Of a stretch of DNA of 53,568 nucleotides, positions 7,516 to 16,482 are shown in pieces; position 1 is the first letter of the stretch; each line of letters opens with the position of its first letter. Both the position numbers and the translations under genes were made by a program. Origin of the DNA: Actinoallomurus sp. (GTDB lineage: Bacteria; Actinomycetota; Actinomycetes; Streptosporangiales; Streptosporangiaceae). Below the pieces are notes generated by a model. That model was not told the origin of the DNA. It worked only from the letters and a program-made list of their open reading frames with translations, and did no database searches. The stretch covers positions 1 to 53,568 of the forward strand of contig JAOPYG010000218.1 in NCBI GenBank assembly GCA_025964685.1, in the 5' to 3' direction.

Positions 7516-8421
7516 TTAGGTCAGGCCGAGCCGGGGCCGGACCCACGCGGCCAGTCTCCCGATCGCGTCGTCGGACTCGGGCGCGTGTCCGGCGGCCATC
7601 TGGAAGGTGTGCAACCGGCCGGGGAAGACATCGACCCGTACGTCCACGCCGGCCTTGCGGGCGTTCTCCTCCAGTTGGAGGCTCTCGCCGAGCATCGTCT
7701 CGTCGCCGCCCACCTGGATGTACGTCGGCGGCAGGCCGCTGAGGTCGGCGTACAGCGGACTGGCCAGCGGGTCCCTCGGGTCCGTATCGCCCAGGAACAT
7801 GCCCGCCAGTGCCGCGACGACCTCCTTGTAGAAGAACTCCTCCGTCTCTCGGTTCGACTCGTACGTGGGGTTGCTGACCGTCATGTCCACCCACGGCGAG
7901 ATCAGCATCACCGCGGCGGCCGTCGGCAGGCCCAGCTCGCGGGCGCGCAGCATCGTCGCGACGGACAGCCCGCCGCCCGAGGAGTCACCGGCCACCGCGA
8001 TGTGTCCGGCCTCGATGCCCTGGCCGAGCAGCCAGCGGTAGGCGGCGGTCGTGTCCTCGAGCGGGGCGGGGTGGGAGTACGCCGGGGTCGGCCGGTAGTC
8101 GGTGAGCAGCGCGCGGGCCCGGACGGCCTTGGCGAGGTGCCCGAACAGCTTCCGGTGCGTGTAGATCGAGCCGCTGACGAAGCCGCCGCCGTGCAGGCCG
8201 AGGATCACGCGATCCTCGGCACTCCCCTTCGGGACCGCCCACAGGGCGGGCAGGCCGGCCACCTCGATCTCCAGGTAGTCGACGCCACCGGGCTCGGCCG
8301 TCAGGCCACCCCAGTGACGCTCGACCCGTTCGCGTACCTCCTCGGCGCCCTCATGGGGGCTGGACGCCTCCGTCATGCTGCGCCAGTAGTCCCTGACGGC
8401 GTCTGATCGCTTACTCGCCAT
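7516..8421 (-). CDS. alpha/beta hydrolase fold-3 (HSL-type) esterase
   Basis: This encodes 301 residues. The hormone-sensitive-lipase oxyanion motif HGGG is at 77-80, the nucleophile elbow GDSSGG at 145-150 (Ser147), the acid in the DPRDPLASPLYADLSGLPP region and the histidine in GRLHTF near the C terminus. It should be a cytoplasmic carboxylesterase for short acyl esters. ATG 8421 has GGAAGGAAAG eight or so bases upstream. It is the first gene of the hydrolase-DGPF-sigma operon, directly after the ECF-type promoter at 8459-8486, so it is a probable target of the sigma factor. Confidence 0.9.
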   Translation of the reverse strand: MASKRSDAVRDYWRSMTEASSPHEGAEEVRERVERHWGGLTAEPGGVDYLEIEVAGLPALWAVPKGSAEDRVILGLHGGGFVSGSIYTHRKLFGHLAKAVRARALLTDYRPTPAYSHPAPLEDTTAAYRWLLGQGIEAGHIAVAGDSSGGGLSVATMLRARELGLPTAAAVMLISPWVDMTVSNPTYESNRETEEFFYKEVVAALAGMFLGDTDPRDPLASPLYADLSGLPPTYIQVGGDETMLGESLQLEENARKAGVDVRVDVFPGRLHTFQMAAGHAPESDDAIGRLAAWVRPRLGLT

Positions 8422-8458
8422 TGGTCTTTCCTTCCGCGTTTTCGACCTCTACCCAGAC

Positions 8459-8486
8459 CGACGCAGCGGTGATGGCGATTTGGACA
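8459..8486 (-). promoter_or_regulatory. ECF-type promoter of the hydrolase-DGPF-sigma operon
   Basis: On the minus strand, TGTCCA (8486-8481), 17 bases, CGTCG (8463-8459), about 37 bases before the hydrolase ATG. It shares the outer GGCTGTCCAAATCG and CGCTGCGTCG blocks exactly with the site at 5830-5857 while the spacer interior differs, the signature of a conserved sigma-binding site rather than a recent duplication. Confidence 0.7.
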
Positions 8487-8569
8487 GCCGGCCCGTGGCT
8501 CAGCTCCCGTTGAGGACCGCGCTCAGCCGGGCGGCGAACTCGCTACGAACGCGATTCATCAGACACGCC

Positions 8570-9544
8570 CTAGCAGTCCGGAAAAGGGTCGGCGTCGCGG
8601 AAGGCGTGGCGTACGGCCGAGGAGGAGACCCTGGCGCCGATGTGGTCCAGGCCGAGCAGCGCGGCGCCGACCACCGGTGGTGCGTCCACCGCGGCCAGGG
8701 TGAATTCCTCCTCCAGACCCGGCGTGGCCGTACGGACCGCGCTGAGGAAGCGGCCCGCCGGGTCGGCGAACAGGCCACCGCCCAGGACCAGCGTCCACCC
8801 CGGGCCGCCGCCCAGGTGCCGGCGGGCGGCGCGGGCCGTCACGCCGACCTCGGCGGCCAGCTCGCCCACGACCGAGGCCGCCACCGGGTCGCCCGCCAAG
8901 GCCTGGTCGAGGACCACCGGGACGAGCCCACCCAGGCGGTCCTCGGTCAGTTCGCCCGTCAGCAGATGTTCGGCCACCGCGCGTACGGACGGGACCGACA
9001 GATGAGCCAGGACCGCGTCACGCAGCGGAGTCTCCGGGCCGCGGCCGTCCTCGGCGCGGGCGGCGACCCGTACGACCTCCCTGGCCAGGAAGTCCCCGGC
9101 GCCGCTGAGGTCGCCCGTCTGCCAGCCCAGCGACGGGAACTCGTGCCGCGAGGTTCCCGTACGGGCGACGCACTTCAGGCCCGCGCCGCACACGACCCCG
9201 ACCGCCGGGACCGAAGCCGGGGCGCCCAGGCGCAGCAGCGCCCACGCGTCGTTGCCCACCGAGACGGAGCCGAAGACGCCGAGAGCGTCGAGCGCCGCGC
9301 GGCGCTCCTCCACCTGCCACGGCACGTCCGCGCCGGCCAGATAGCAGGCCGCGTGCGCCGCGGCGAGGTCGGCGCCCGCCCGCCGCGCCGCGACACCGGC
9401 GAGCCGGCCGATGAGGCGAGCGGCCCGAAGTGCGCCGATCGCGCTGCCCGGGCCGCGTACCCACGACAGCAGCGGCCCGGACGCGCTCAGCAGCGCGACG
9501 TCGGTCTTGGAGTTGCCGCCGTCGACCGCCAGGACGAGGGACAT
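8570..9544 (-). CDS. BadF/BadG/BcrA/BcrD-type ATPase, probable N-acetylhexosamine kinase
   Basis: This encodes about 324 residues of the ASKHA sugar-kinase fold: LAVDGGNSKTDVALL phosphate-1 loop at the N terminus, VGNDAWALL, VVCGAGLKCVA (phosphate-2), TGDLSGAGDFLA and LVLGGGLF (adenosine loop). Close relatives in this length class are N-acetylglucosamine or glucosamine kinases. ATG 9544 shares a base with the stop of the GH4 gene (TGATG); an in-frame GTG three bases earlier is possible. It is the last gene of the mannosidase operon, probably phosphorylating a released amino sugar or hexose (inference). After its TAG there is only ~80 bp before the ECF promoter. Confidence 0.82.
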   Translation of the reverse strand: MSLVLAVDGGNSKTDVALLSASGPLLSWVRGPGSAIGALRAARLIGRLAGVAARRAGADLAAAHAACYLAGADVPWQVEERRAALDALGVFGSVSVGNDAWALLRLGAPASVPAVGVVCGAGLKCVARTGTSRHEFPSLGWQTGDLSGAGDFLAREVVRVAARAEDGRGPETPLRDAVLAHLSVPSVRAVAEHLLTGELTEDRLGGLVPVVLDQALAGDPVAASVVGELAAEVGVTARAARRHLGGGPGWTLVLGGGLFADPAGRFLSAVRTATPGLEEEFTLAAVDAPPVVGAALLGLDHIGARVSSSAVRHAFRDADPFPDC

Positions 9545-10803
9545 CACCCGGCCCAGGGCAGGTAGGCGCGGTTCGCCTCCAGCAGCAGGTCGGCCAGCCG
9601 GTCGGCGACGGCGTGCTGCCCGATCAGCGGGTGGGCCAGCAGCGCGCGGAACACCCGGTCGCGCCCGCCTCGTACGGCGGCGTCCAGGGCCAGGTGCTCG
9701 TACGCGGTGACGTTCGCGATGAGGCCCGACAGCAGCGGCTCGACCGTCGCGACCGGCTGGGCCACCGGGCCGGACGCGGTGACCGTGGCGGGCACCTCGA
9801 TGACGGCGTCGGCCGGCAGGAACGGCAGCGTCGTCCCGTTGCGCAGGTTCACGACGTGCGTGCGCCCGTCGCCGTCGCGCAGCGAGGCCATGAGGTCCAG
9901 CGCCGCCTCGGAGTAGTACGCGCCGCCGCGGCGCGTCAGCAGCTCGGGCTTGGTGGTCACCGCCTCATCGGCGTACGCGTCCAGCAGCCGGCCCTCGATC
10001 TGCATGACCTCCTGCGCCCGTACGCCGTTCGCCTTCTGCGAGGCGACCACCTCATCGTGCGCGTAGTAGTAGTGCAGGTAGTAGGAGGGCACGGTGCCGA
10101 GCCGCCGCAGCAGGCCCACGGGCAGCCCGGTCGCGGGCGCCACCTGCTCGCCGTACTCCCCGAGCAGCGACGGCAGCACGTCGGTGCCGTCGAGCAGTAC
10201 CCGGCGCTCCCAGGTGAGGTGGTTGAGCCCTACGTGGTCCAGCGCGAGGCGTTCCGGCGCGACGCCGAGCACGCGGGCGAAGTGCCGCTGGAAGACCACC
10301 GCGGCGCTGCACAGGCCGACCACCCGTTCGTGCCCGGCTTGGAGCAGGGCGCGGGTGACGATGCCGACGGGGTTGGTGAAGTCGACGATCCAGGCGCCGG
10401 GATTGACCGCGCGTACCCGCTCGACGACGTCCAGCATCACCGGCACGGTGCGCAGTGCCTTGGCCAGCCCGCCGGCGCCGGTGGTCTCCTGGCCGAGGCA
10501 GTCGCACGGCAGCGGCAGCGTCTCGTCCTGGAGCCGCGCGGCCTGGCCGCCCACGCGCAGCTGTACCAGGACGATCGCCGCGCCGTCCGCCGCCGGGGCG
10601 AGGTCGGTGTGGGTGGTGACGACCGCCGGGTGGCCGCCGGCGGTGAGCATGCGCCGGCTCATCCCGGCGAGCACGTCCAGCCGTTCGGCCGACACGTCGT
10701 GCAGGGCGATCTCGGTGACGTCCAGCCGGTCGCGCATGCGGACCAGGCCGTCGACGAGCTCGGGGGTGTACGTCGAACCGCCGCCGACGATGGTGAGCTT
10801 CAT
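9544..10803 (-). CDS. GH4-family 6-phospho-glycosidase
   Basis: This encodes 419 residues. The Rossmann NAD-binding motif VGGGSTYTPELV opens the protein; CLGQETTGAGG, DFTNPVGIVTRALL, and the divalent-metal ligands Cys165 (VGLCSAAV) and His195 (GLNHLTW) follow, then the tyrosine-rich PSYYLHYYYAHDE. GH4 enzymes use NAD+ and Mn2+ in an oxidation-elimination mechanism and mostly act on 6-phosphorylated glucosides. ATG 10803 overlaps the stop of the GH1 gene (ATGA). Its usual phosphorylated substrate is notable here because the operon has an ABC importer rather than a PTS; the two operon kinases could supply phosphate (inference). Confidence 0.9.
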   Translation of the reverse strand: MKLTIVGGGSTYTPELVDGLVRMRDRLDVTEIALHDVSAERLDVLAGMSRRMLTAGGHPAVVTTHTDLAPAADGAAIVLVQLRVGGQAARLQDETLPLPCDCLGQETTGAGGLAKALRTVPVMLDVVERVRAVNPGAWIVDFTNPVGIVTRALLQAGHERVVGLCSAAVVFQRHFARVLGVAPERLALDHVGLNHLTWERRVLLDGTDVLPSLLGEYGEQVAPATGLPVGLLRRLGTVPSYYLHYYYAHDEVVASQKANGVRAQEVMQIEGRLLDAYADEAVTTKPELLTRRGGAYYSEAALDLMASLRDGDGRTHVVNLRNGTTLPFLPADAVIEVPATVTASGPVAQPVATVEPLLSGLIANVTAYEHLALDAAVRGGRDRVFRALLAHPLIGQHAVADRLADLLLEANRAYLPWAG

Positions 10804-12137
10804 TCGTCCCCTTCGATCTCGACCACCTCGCCTGCGGCGATCACTCGTGCGTAGTAGTGCCCGCTGTCCTTGACGCGCCGTTCCTGCGTGGACCGGTCGA
10901 CGTGGATGAGGCCGAAGCGCTGCGCGTACCCCTCGGCCCACTCCAGGTTGTCGAGCAGCGACCAGTGCGTATAGCCGAGCACGTTCGCGCCGGCGTCCAT
11001 CGCGCGCGACATCGCGAGCAGGTGCCGGCGCAGGGCGAGCGTCCGGCCGGTGTCGCGCACGCGGCCGCCGGCGTCCGGGCCGGCGTTCCACACGCCGCCG
11101 TTCTCGGTGATCAGCAGCGGGATCCCGTAGTCGCGGTGCAGGCGTACCAGCAGGTCGTGGAAGGCCTCAGGGACGTCCTCCCAGCCGCTCTCGGTGACCG
11201 GGACGCCGTCTTCGGCAGGCAGCACCCGCCATGGCAGGCCGTCGTGCGGGGCCGCCGCGATGCGGCGGCGCGTGTAGTAGTTGACGCCGATCAGGTCCGG
11301 GCGGGTGCCGATGAGATCGAGGTCGCCGGGGCGCACGAAGTCCAGCGGGCCGACCAGCTCCTCGAACAGCGCGGCCATGTCCGCCGGGTACTCACCGCGC
11401 AGCACCGGGTCGAGGAACCAGCGGTTGGTGTACCCGTCCGAGGCCCAGGACGCCGCGGTGTCGGCGTCCGTGGCCGGATAGCTGGGGAACAGGCTCAGCG
11501 GGATGCCGGCCCGCGCCTCCGGACGGCGCTCGCGGATGCGCCCCATGGCCAGGCCGTGGGCGAGCAGCAGGTGGTGCGCGACGTGCACGGACGTGCGCAG
11601 GTCACGCTCCCCCGGCGCGTGCAGCCCGAGCCGGTAGCCGAGCACCGAGACCACCCACGGCTCGTTGACGGTCAGCCACGTCCGCACCCGGTCGCCGAAC
11701 GCGTCGAGGCAGACGTCGGTGTAGGCGGCGAAGGCGTCGGCGGTGGCGCGTGAGGTCCAGCCGCCGCGGTCCTGGAGCGCCTGCGGCAGGTCCCAGTGGT
11801 ACAGGGTCGGCACGGGCGTGATGCCGCGTTCGAGCAGCCCGTCGATCATCCGGTCGTAGTGGTCCAGGCCCGCGGGGTTGACCGGGCCGGTGCCCCTCGG
11901 GACGATCCGGGGCCAGGCGAGGGAGAAGCGGTAGGCGTTCATGCCCAGGCCCGCCATCAGGTCGGCGTCGGCGGGCCAGCGGTGGTAGTGGTCGCAGGCC
12001 ACCGCGCCCGACTCACCGCCGTCCTCGGCGGTGAAGGTGTCCCAGATCGACGGTGCGCGGCCGTCCTCGGCCACCGCGCCCTCGACCTGGTACGCCGACG
12101 TCGCGGCGCCCCACATGAATTCCGGCGGAAAACTCAC
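10800..12137 (-). CDS. GH1 beta-glycosidase
   Basis: This encodes 445 residues, a normal GH1 length. FPPEFMWGAATSAYQVEGA opens the barrel; the acid/base is Glu159 in TWLTVNEPW, and the nucleophile is Glu345 in LLITENGGVW. WSLLDNLEWAEGYAQRFGLIHVD near the C terminus is the usual aglycone/glycone region. Retaining hydrolysis of beta-glucosides, galactosides or mannosides is expected, in the cytoplasm since no signal is present. The GTG start at 12137 overlaps the preceding TGA (GTGA) and starts right at the conserved SFPPEF; longer upstream starts would run into the preceding gene. Confidence 0.93.
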   Translation of the reverse strand: MSFPPEFMWGAATSAYQVEGAVAEDGRAPSIWDTFTAEDGGESGAVACDHYHRWPADADLMAGLGMNAYRFSLAWPRIVPRGTGPVNPAGLDHYDRMIDGLLERGITPVPTLYHWDLPQALQDRGGWTSRATADAFAAYTDVCLDAFGDRVRTWLTVNEPWVVSVLGYRLGLHAPGERDLRTSVHVAHHLLLAHGLAMGRIRERRPEARAGIPLSLFPSYPATDADTAASWASDGYTNRWFLDPVLRGEYPADMAALFEELVGPLDFVRPGDLDLIGTRPDLIGVNYYTRRRIAAAPHDGLPWRVLPAEDGVPVTESGWEDVPEAFHDLLVRLHRDYGIPLLITENGGVWNAGPDAGGRVRDTGRTLALRRHLLAMSRAMDAGANVLGYTHWSLLDNLEWAEGYAQRFGLIHVDRSTQERRVKDSGHYYARVIAAGEVVEIEGDE

Positions 12138-13984
12138 CAGTCCACTCCCGAGAGGTTCAGGGCGGCCTCGCAGCCGAGCAGCAGGACACCGACGCTCCAC
12201 GCATGCGAGAGCGTGAGCAGCATCCCCTTCGCCTGGAAGCACGCCGTCTGGTAGTAACGTTCGCTGGCCATGCCCTTGTAGGCGTTGAAATCGCCGTCCG
12301 CGCGGGCGATGAACTGCCGGAAGCAGGCGAGGTTCTCCCTGGTCCGCTCCAGGTAGTGCGGGTCGCCGGTGGCCCGGCTCAGCTCGGCCATCTCCGGCAC
12401 ACAGATCAGGCCGTACGCGTGCAGGTGCTGGTTGCTCGGGGAGGCCTGGTCGGCGCCCCGGCTGCGGAAGCCGTACGCGCCCAGGAGGGTGTGCGGCGAG
12501 AAGCGCACGTCGTAGGTGTAGCGGAACGTCAGCATCCAGTCCGCGGCGCGCCGGGCCAGCTCCAGCCAGCGCGTCTCACCGGTGGCACGCCAGAGCGCGA
12601 CGTACGCGATGATCGCCGCGTAGCCGTCCTCCGACGTCGGCGCGAGGCCGACGTCCTCGGGCGCCCCGTGCAGGAACTCCTCGAGCACGAAGTGCGCGTA
12701 GTGCTCCCCGCCGCGGCGGGCGGCCTCCAGGTACATCGGGTCAAGGTCGCGTGCCTCGGCGAGCGCGGCCACCCAGGTCAGCCCGGCCGATCCGGCCCGT
12801 GACAGCACGCGTCCGTCGTCGGCGTGCAGCAGGCTGGCGAGGTTGCCGTCGGCGCTCTGGTTCTTCACCGCGACGTCCAGGTTGCTGCGCACCGCGCGCA
12901 CCCACGTCTCCCGCGGGACTCCGGCGGCGCGTTCCGCCTCGATCGCGCGGTGCAGGAACAGGGTCGCCTCGGCGAGGGTGCGGGCGTGCAGGCCGCCGCG
13001 TACGGGAGTCCAGCTCTGGCTCCAGCCACGGTCCACCATCCACTGGCCCCAGAACGTGCCCGACGGCGCGAGGTTTGCGCAGATGTGGTCGATGACGGCG
13101 GCCCCCGCCTCCACCTGGTCCGGGTCGCCCCGGCGGCGGCCGTGCGCGAGGAGGGCGTGCGCGTACGGGATGCCGCTCACCCACGCGACGTGCATCGCGC
13201 CCCGGTCGCCCAGTCCGCGGACGTTGTCGTTGAACTCCCGGTCGAAGGCGGCCGTCTCCAGCAGCACCGCGGGGTCGGCGCGGTAGTGCCAGCGGTGCAG
13301 GCCGTAGGCGGCGAGCTCGGCAGCCTCGGCCACCCCGACCCAGGGCCGCAGCGGCTCGGCGGCCGACCTGGCGTGCCGCTCGCGCAGCACCGGGGTGTAG
13401 GTGTGCCGGTCCGCGCGCAGCCGGTAGACGCACAGCTCGACCACGTGCCGCTCCCCCGGTTGCCAGGTGTGGCTCTCCTGCAGCGGTGCCACGGGCTCGG
13501 CATGGCCGGTGTAGCTGACCGGCCCTTCGCGGTACGGGAAGTCGGCGTGCAGGTGCGCGGTGCCGGCGTCGAGGGCGAAGCCGATTCCGGTCAGGCCCAG
13601 CGAGCTGTACTCGTCGACGGCGAGCGCGAGGCCACCGTGCGCGCTCCAGGCGAACACCGCGGGCGTGGCGGCGCGGTCGGCGCGGAAGCTCCACGCGGGC
13701 GAGACGAACCGTGCGGGATCGGCCGTGCGGGCGAAGCGGGGGTAGAGCCGGTCGTTGGCCTCGGGACGGTTCTCGCCGTAGAACAGGCCCGGGATCAGCC
13801 AGTACGGGTCGGCGTCGCCGGCGGGGAGGCTCGCGGACACGCGCAACCGTGCCTCCGTGGGCACGGTCCCCCGGTACGCCGCGGTGAGGGTGACCGTGAC
13901 GCCGCCGGCGGGCGTCCGCCCGGCCGCGTGGTGCGTCTCGACCGTGAACACGTCCGGGTCGAGCCCGGTGACGGTCAGTTCCAT
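12134..13984 (-). CDS. six-hairpin (alpha/alpha barrel) glycosidase-like protein of unknown specificity
   Basis: This encodes 616 residues. An N-terminal ~220-residue beta-sandwich-like part (PYWLIPGLFYGENRPEANDRLYPRFAR, YSSLGLTGIGFALDAGTAHL) precedes a helical domain with repeated W/Y-rich hairpins (RGAMHVAWVSGIPYAHALL, GTFWGQWMVDRGWSQSWTP, EDGYAAIIAYVALWRATGE, QHLHAYGLICVPEMAELSRATGDPHYLERTRENLACF). This resembles (alpha/alpha)6 glycoside hydrolases, but I cannot name the family. ATG 13984 follows GAGGAGG and lies 10 bp inside the GH2 gene; no signal peptide. Its place between GH2 and GH1 implies a cytoplasmic role on the same oligosaccharide. Confidence 0.75.
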   Translation of the reverse strand: MELTVTGLDPDVFTVETHHAAGRTPAGGVTVTLTAAYRGTVPTEARLRVSASLPAGDADPYWLIPGLFYGENRPEANDRLYPRFARTADPARFVSPAWSFRADRAATPAVFAWSAHGGLALAVDEYSSLGLTGIGFALDAGTAHLHADFPYREGPVSYTGHAEPVAPLQESHTWQPGERHVVELCVYRLRADRHTYTPVLRERHARSAAEPLRPWVGVAEAAELAAYGLHRWHYRADPAVLLETAAFDREFNDNVRGLGDRGAMHVAWVSGIPYAHALLAHGRRRGDPDQVEAGAAVIDHICANLAPSGTFWGQWMVDRGWSQSWTPVRGGLHARTLAEATLFLHRAIEAERAAGVPRETWVRAVRSNLDVAVKNQSADGNLASLLHADDGRVLSRAGSAGLTWVAALAEARDLDPMYLEAARRGGEHYAHFVLEEFLHGAPEDVGLAPTSEDGYAAIIAYVALWRATGETRWLELARRAADWMLTFRYTYDVRFSPHTLLGAYGFRSRGADQASPSNQHLHAYGLICVPEMAELSRATGDPHYLERTRENLACFRQFIARADGDFNAYKGMASERYYQTACFQAKGMLLTLSHAWSVGVLLLGCEAALNLSGVDW

Positions 13985-16482
13985 CGGGTCGCCTCCTCGG
14001 TGAGCACCTGGCCGGGAACGTTCCAGCCGTCCAGCAGCACCCGGCGGTCCGCGGGCGGCACGCCGTCCCACCGGCAGCGGAGCGCGAGCTCCTCTCCGGG
14101 CAGGAGGTCGACGGCGTTGTCGTCCCAGCGCATCCAGCCGGGCAGGGCGGCTGGACGGCCGTCCAGGAGGCGCAGGAAGGGAACGGCCGGCCCCTCCTCA
14201 TGACGCAGCCGCAGGGTCCAGGTGTCGCCGGAGGTCTCGAGGCGTGCGCCGACGCGGGCCGCCGGAAGGGCGAGCAGCGCGCCGAAGCCCGTGCCGGCGG
14301 TGAGCAGGTAGCGGTTGGTCCGCCGCCGGCCGCCCGCCCGTACCGCCAGGTCCAGCAGGAACGGGCGCCCGCCCAGCTCGGCGGTGCCGCAGCGGATCTC
14401 GCCCCATGGCCGTGGCCCGGAGACGTCGCCTGCCCATTCGGCCGAGGCGATCTCCCGTCCGCCGAGGTCCAGGATCCGGGCGGTGACGGTCGCGGGGCCG
14501 CCGCCTGACCAGGCCCAGACGGTCGCCGTGAACTCCGGGCCGGTCACGCGCGGCGCCGGCAGGGCCGCGCACACGTGCAGCGAACGGTAGGCGCGGCGCA
14601 CGTAGTGGTAGGCGGCCTTGGGTTCGCCGAAGTAGTCCACCGCCGCGGTGCACCAGCCGTTGGGGAAGGACTCGTTCAGCTGCCAGGGCAGCACGCCGCA
14701 GCTCTCGGGCCGCCGCCGGTTCGCCTCGACCGCGTAGCGCAGGCCGTCGGCCTGCAGGAACTGGCTGGCCCGCGACATCGCCGCGAGGTCGCCGATCGCG
14801 TCGTCGAAGGCCTCCCGCACCAGCGGCTCGTTGTTCCACCACCGGCCCAGGTGGTCCCAGACCGGGTCGCCGTGGGTGGGCAGGCGCGGCTCGGGCACCA
14901 CCGACGCGATCGCACGCAGGTTGCTCATTCCCTCGACGCCGAACTCACTCAGCAGCAGGCCCCGGCCCTCGTCGTAGAGCCGGTAGTGGTCGGCCAGTCC
15001 CTGGTGCTCCCAGGGGCCGTGCACGTCATGCTGTTCGGGCGAGGTGCGCACGCTGTCGAGGGTGTTGCCGAACACCGGCCCGGACGGCGAGGTCGGCAGC
15101 CACTGCCGGTCGGGATCCAGGCGCGCCACCACATCGTGCAGGGCCACCAGCACCGGCGAGTCGCCGTCGGCCAGCGGCACGCCGTCGGAACGCTGCAGCT
15201 CGTTGCCGCCACACCAGACCGCGAGGCTGGGGTGGTTGCGGCGAGCGGGCACGATGCGCTCGGCCTCGGCGGTCATCCGCGCGACGAACGCCGCGTCGTC
15301 GCTGGGCACGCTGCTCATCCCGGAGCTGGACTGGGCGAACTCCTGCCAGACGAGGATGCCGAAATCATCGCAGAGGTCATAGAAGGTCTCGCTCTCGATG
15401 AGGCCGCCACCCCATACGCGCAGCATCATCACCCCGGCATCGCGGGCCAGCCCGAGCAGGTGACGCAGCCGGCGCTCGTCGACGTCACCGTAGAGCGCGT
15501 CGGCGGGCACCCAGTTCCAGCCGAGGATGTCGGCCGGGCGGCCGTCGACGGTCAGCCGGTACGGCAGCGCGGAAGCCGAGACGCCGGGTTCGCGGGTGAA
15601 GCGGACGTCGCGGAAGCCCAGCCGGACGTGCTGTTCGTCGCTGACCCGCCCGGCGGCGTCACGGACGGTCGTGTGGAGGGAGTACAGGTGCGGCTCGCCG
15701 AACCCGTTCGGCCGCCAGCGGCGCGGCGAGGGGACCTCCAGCACGGCCTCGGTCCGCGCGCCGCCGAGCGGCACCACGGCCTTCGCCGCGGTCGCGCCCC
15801 CGGAGTCGCGCAGCCGATACTCCACGGTCGCGCCCGCCGCGTCGCCGTCGGCCGTGAGCACGATGGTGATCCGGTCGGTCGCCGGCCGCGCCCAGACGTC
15901 GGCGATCCGTACGGGTCCGGTCGTCCGCAGCCGGGCCGGGCCCCACAGCCCCTGGTGCACGAGCCGTGGGCAGAAGTCCCAGCCGTAGCCCATCCGGCCC
16001 TTGTGCACGCGCACCGCGGCGGTGTGCCCGACCTGGGGTTCGCTGACCGGCGCGGGGTCGACCACGACGGCCAGGCTGTGCTCGCCGGCACCCAGGAGTC
16101 CGGTCACCTCGGTCACCAGCGGGACGAACGTGCCCTCGTGGACGGCGATCTGCTCCCCGTCGAGGTGAACCGTGGCGGAGTAGTCGATGCCGTCGAACTC
16201 CAGGAACGCGCGCTCCCCGGCCTCCAGGCCGGCGCGCAGCAGCGTGCGGTACACCCAGGTGCGCTGCGGCACCCACTCCGACAACAGGCTCTGGCGGCCG
16301 ACGCGCGGATCCGGCACCTGGCCCGCGGCCAGCAGGTCCGCGAGCACGCTGCCGGGCACGCGGGCGGGCACCCAGGCCCCCCGGCCCTCGCGGGCGTGCA
16401 GCTGCGCGCGGTGCAGCTGCCAGTCGTCACCGAGGAAACCGCGCAGCCGCCAGCCCTGGTCCAGTGTGACCACCGACGTCAT
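13975..16482 (-). CDS. GH2-family beta-mannosidase
   Basis: This encodes 835 residues. A jelly-roll domain (WVPARVPGSVLADLLAAGQVPDP) and Ig-like domain precede the TIM barrel. Key sites are GWNWVPADALYGDV and LRVWGGGLIESETFYDLCDDFGILVWQEF, the acid/base Glu428 in CGGNELQ and the nucleophile Glu513 in LLSEFGVEGMS. The GWNWVPAD and WGGG signatures mark beta-mannosidases within GH2. It removes terminal beta-linked mannose, for example from the Man-beta-1,4-GlcNAc core or manno-oligosaccharides. ATG 16482 overlaps the GH38 stop (ATGA). Without a signal peptide it is intracellular and should act after the alpha-mannosidase upstream. Confidence 0.93.
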   Translation of the reverse strand: MTSVVTLDQGWRLRGFLGDDWQLHRAQLHAREGRGAWVPARVPGSVLADLLAAGQVPDPRVGRQSLLSEWVPQRTWVYRTLLRAGLEAGERAFLEFDGIDYSATVHLDGEQIAVHEGTFVPLVTEVTGLLGAGEHSLAVVVDPAPVSEPQVGHTAAVRVHKGRMGYGWDFCPRLVHQGLWGPARLRTTGPVRIADVWARPATDRITIVLTADGDAAGATVEYRLRDSGGATAAKAVVPLGGARTEAVLEVPSPRRWRPNGFGEPHLYSLHTTVRDAAGRVSDEQHVRLGFRDVRFTREPGVSASALPYRLTVDGRPADILGWNWVPADALYGDVDERRLRHLLGLARDAGVMMLRVWGGGLIESETFYDLCDDFGILVWQEFAQSSSGMSSVPSDDAAFVARMTAEAERIVPARRNHPSLAVWCGGNELQRSDGVPLADGDSPVLVALHDVVARLDPDRQWLPTSPSGPVFGNTLDSVRTSPEQHDVHGPWEHQGLADHYRLYDEGRGLLLSEFGVEGMSNLRAIASVVPEPRLPTHGDPVWDHLGRWWNNEPLVREAFDDAIGDLAAMSRASQFLQADGLRYAVEANRRRPESCGVLPWQLNESFPNGWCTAAVDYFGEPKAAYHYVRRAYRSLHVCAALPAPRVTGPEFTATVWAWSGGGPATVTARILDLGGREIASAEWAGDVSGPRPWGEIRCGTAELGGRPFLLDLAVRAGGRRRTNRYLLTAGTGFGALLALPAARVGARLETSGDTWTLRLRHEEGPAVPFLRLLDGRPAALPGWMRWDDNAVDLLPGEELALRCRWDGVPPADRRVLLDGWNVPGQVLTEEATRWN

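Noticed and set aside
8500..8569. MNRVRSEFAARLSAVLNGS frame as a gene tail or insertion-sequence end
   Set aside because: Only about 19 codons, no matching terminal repeat or transposase nearby.
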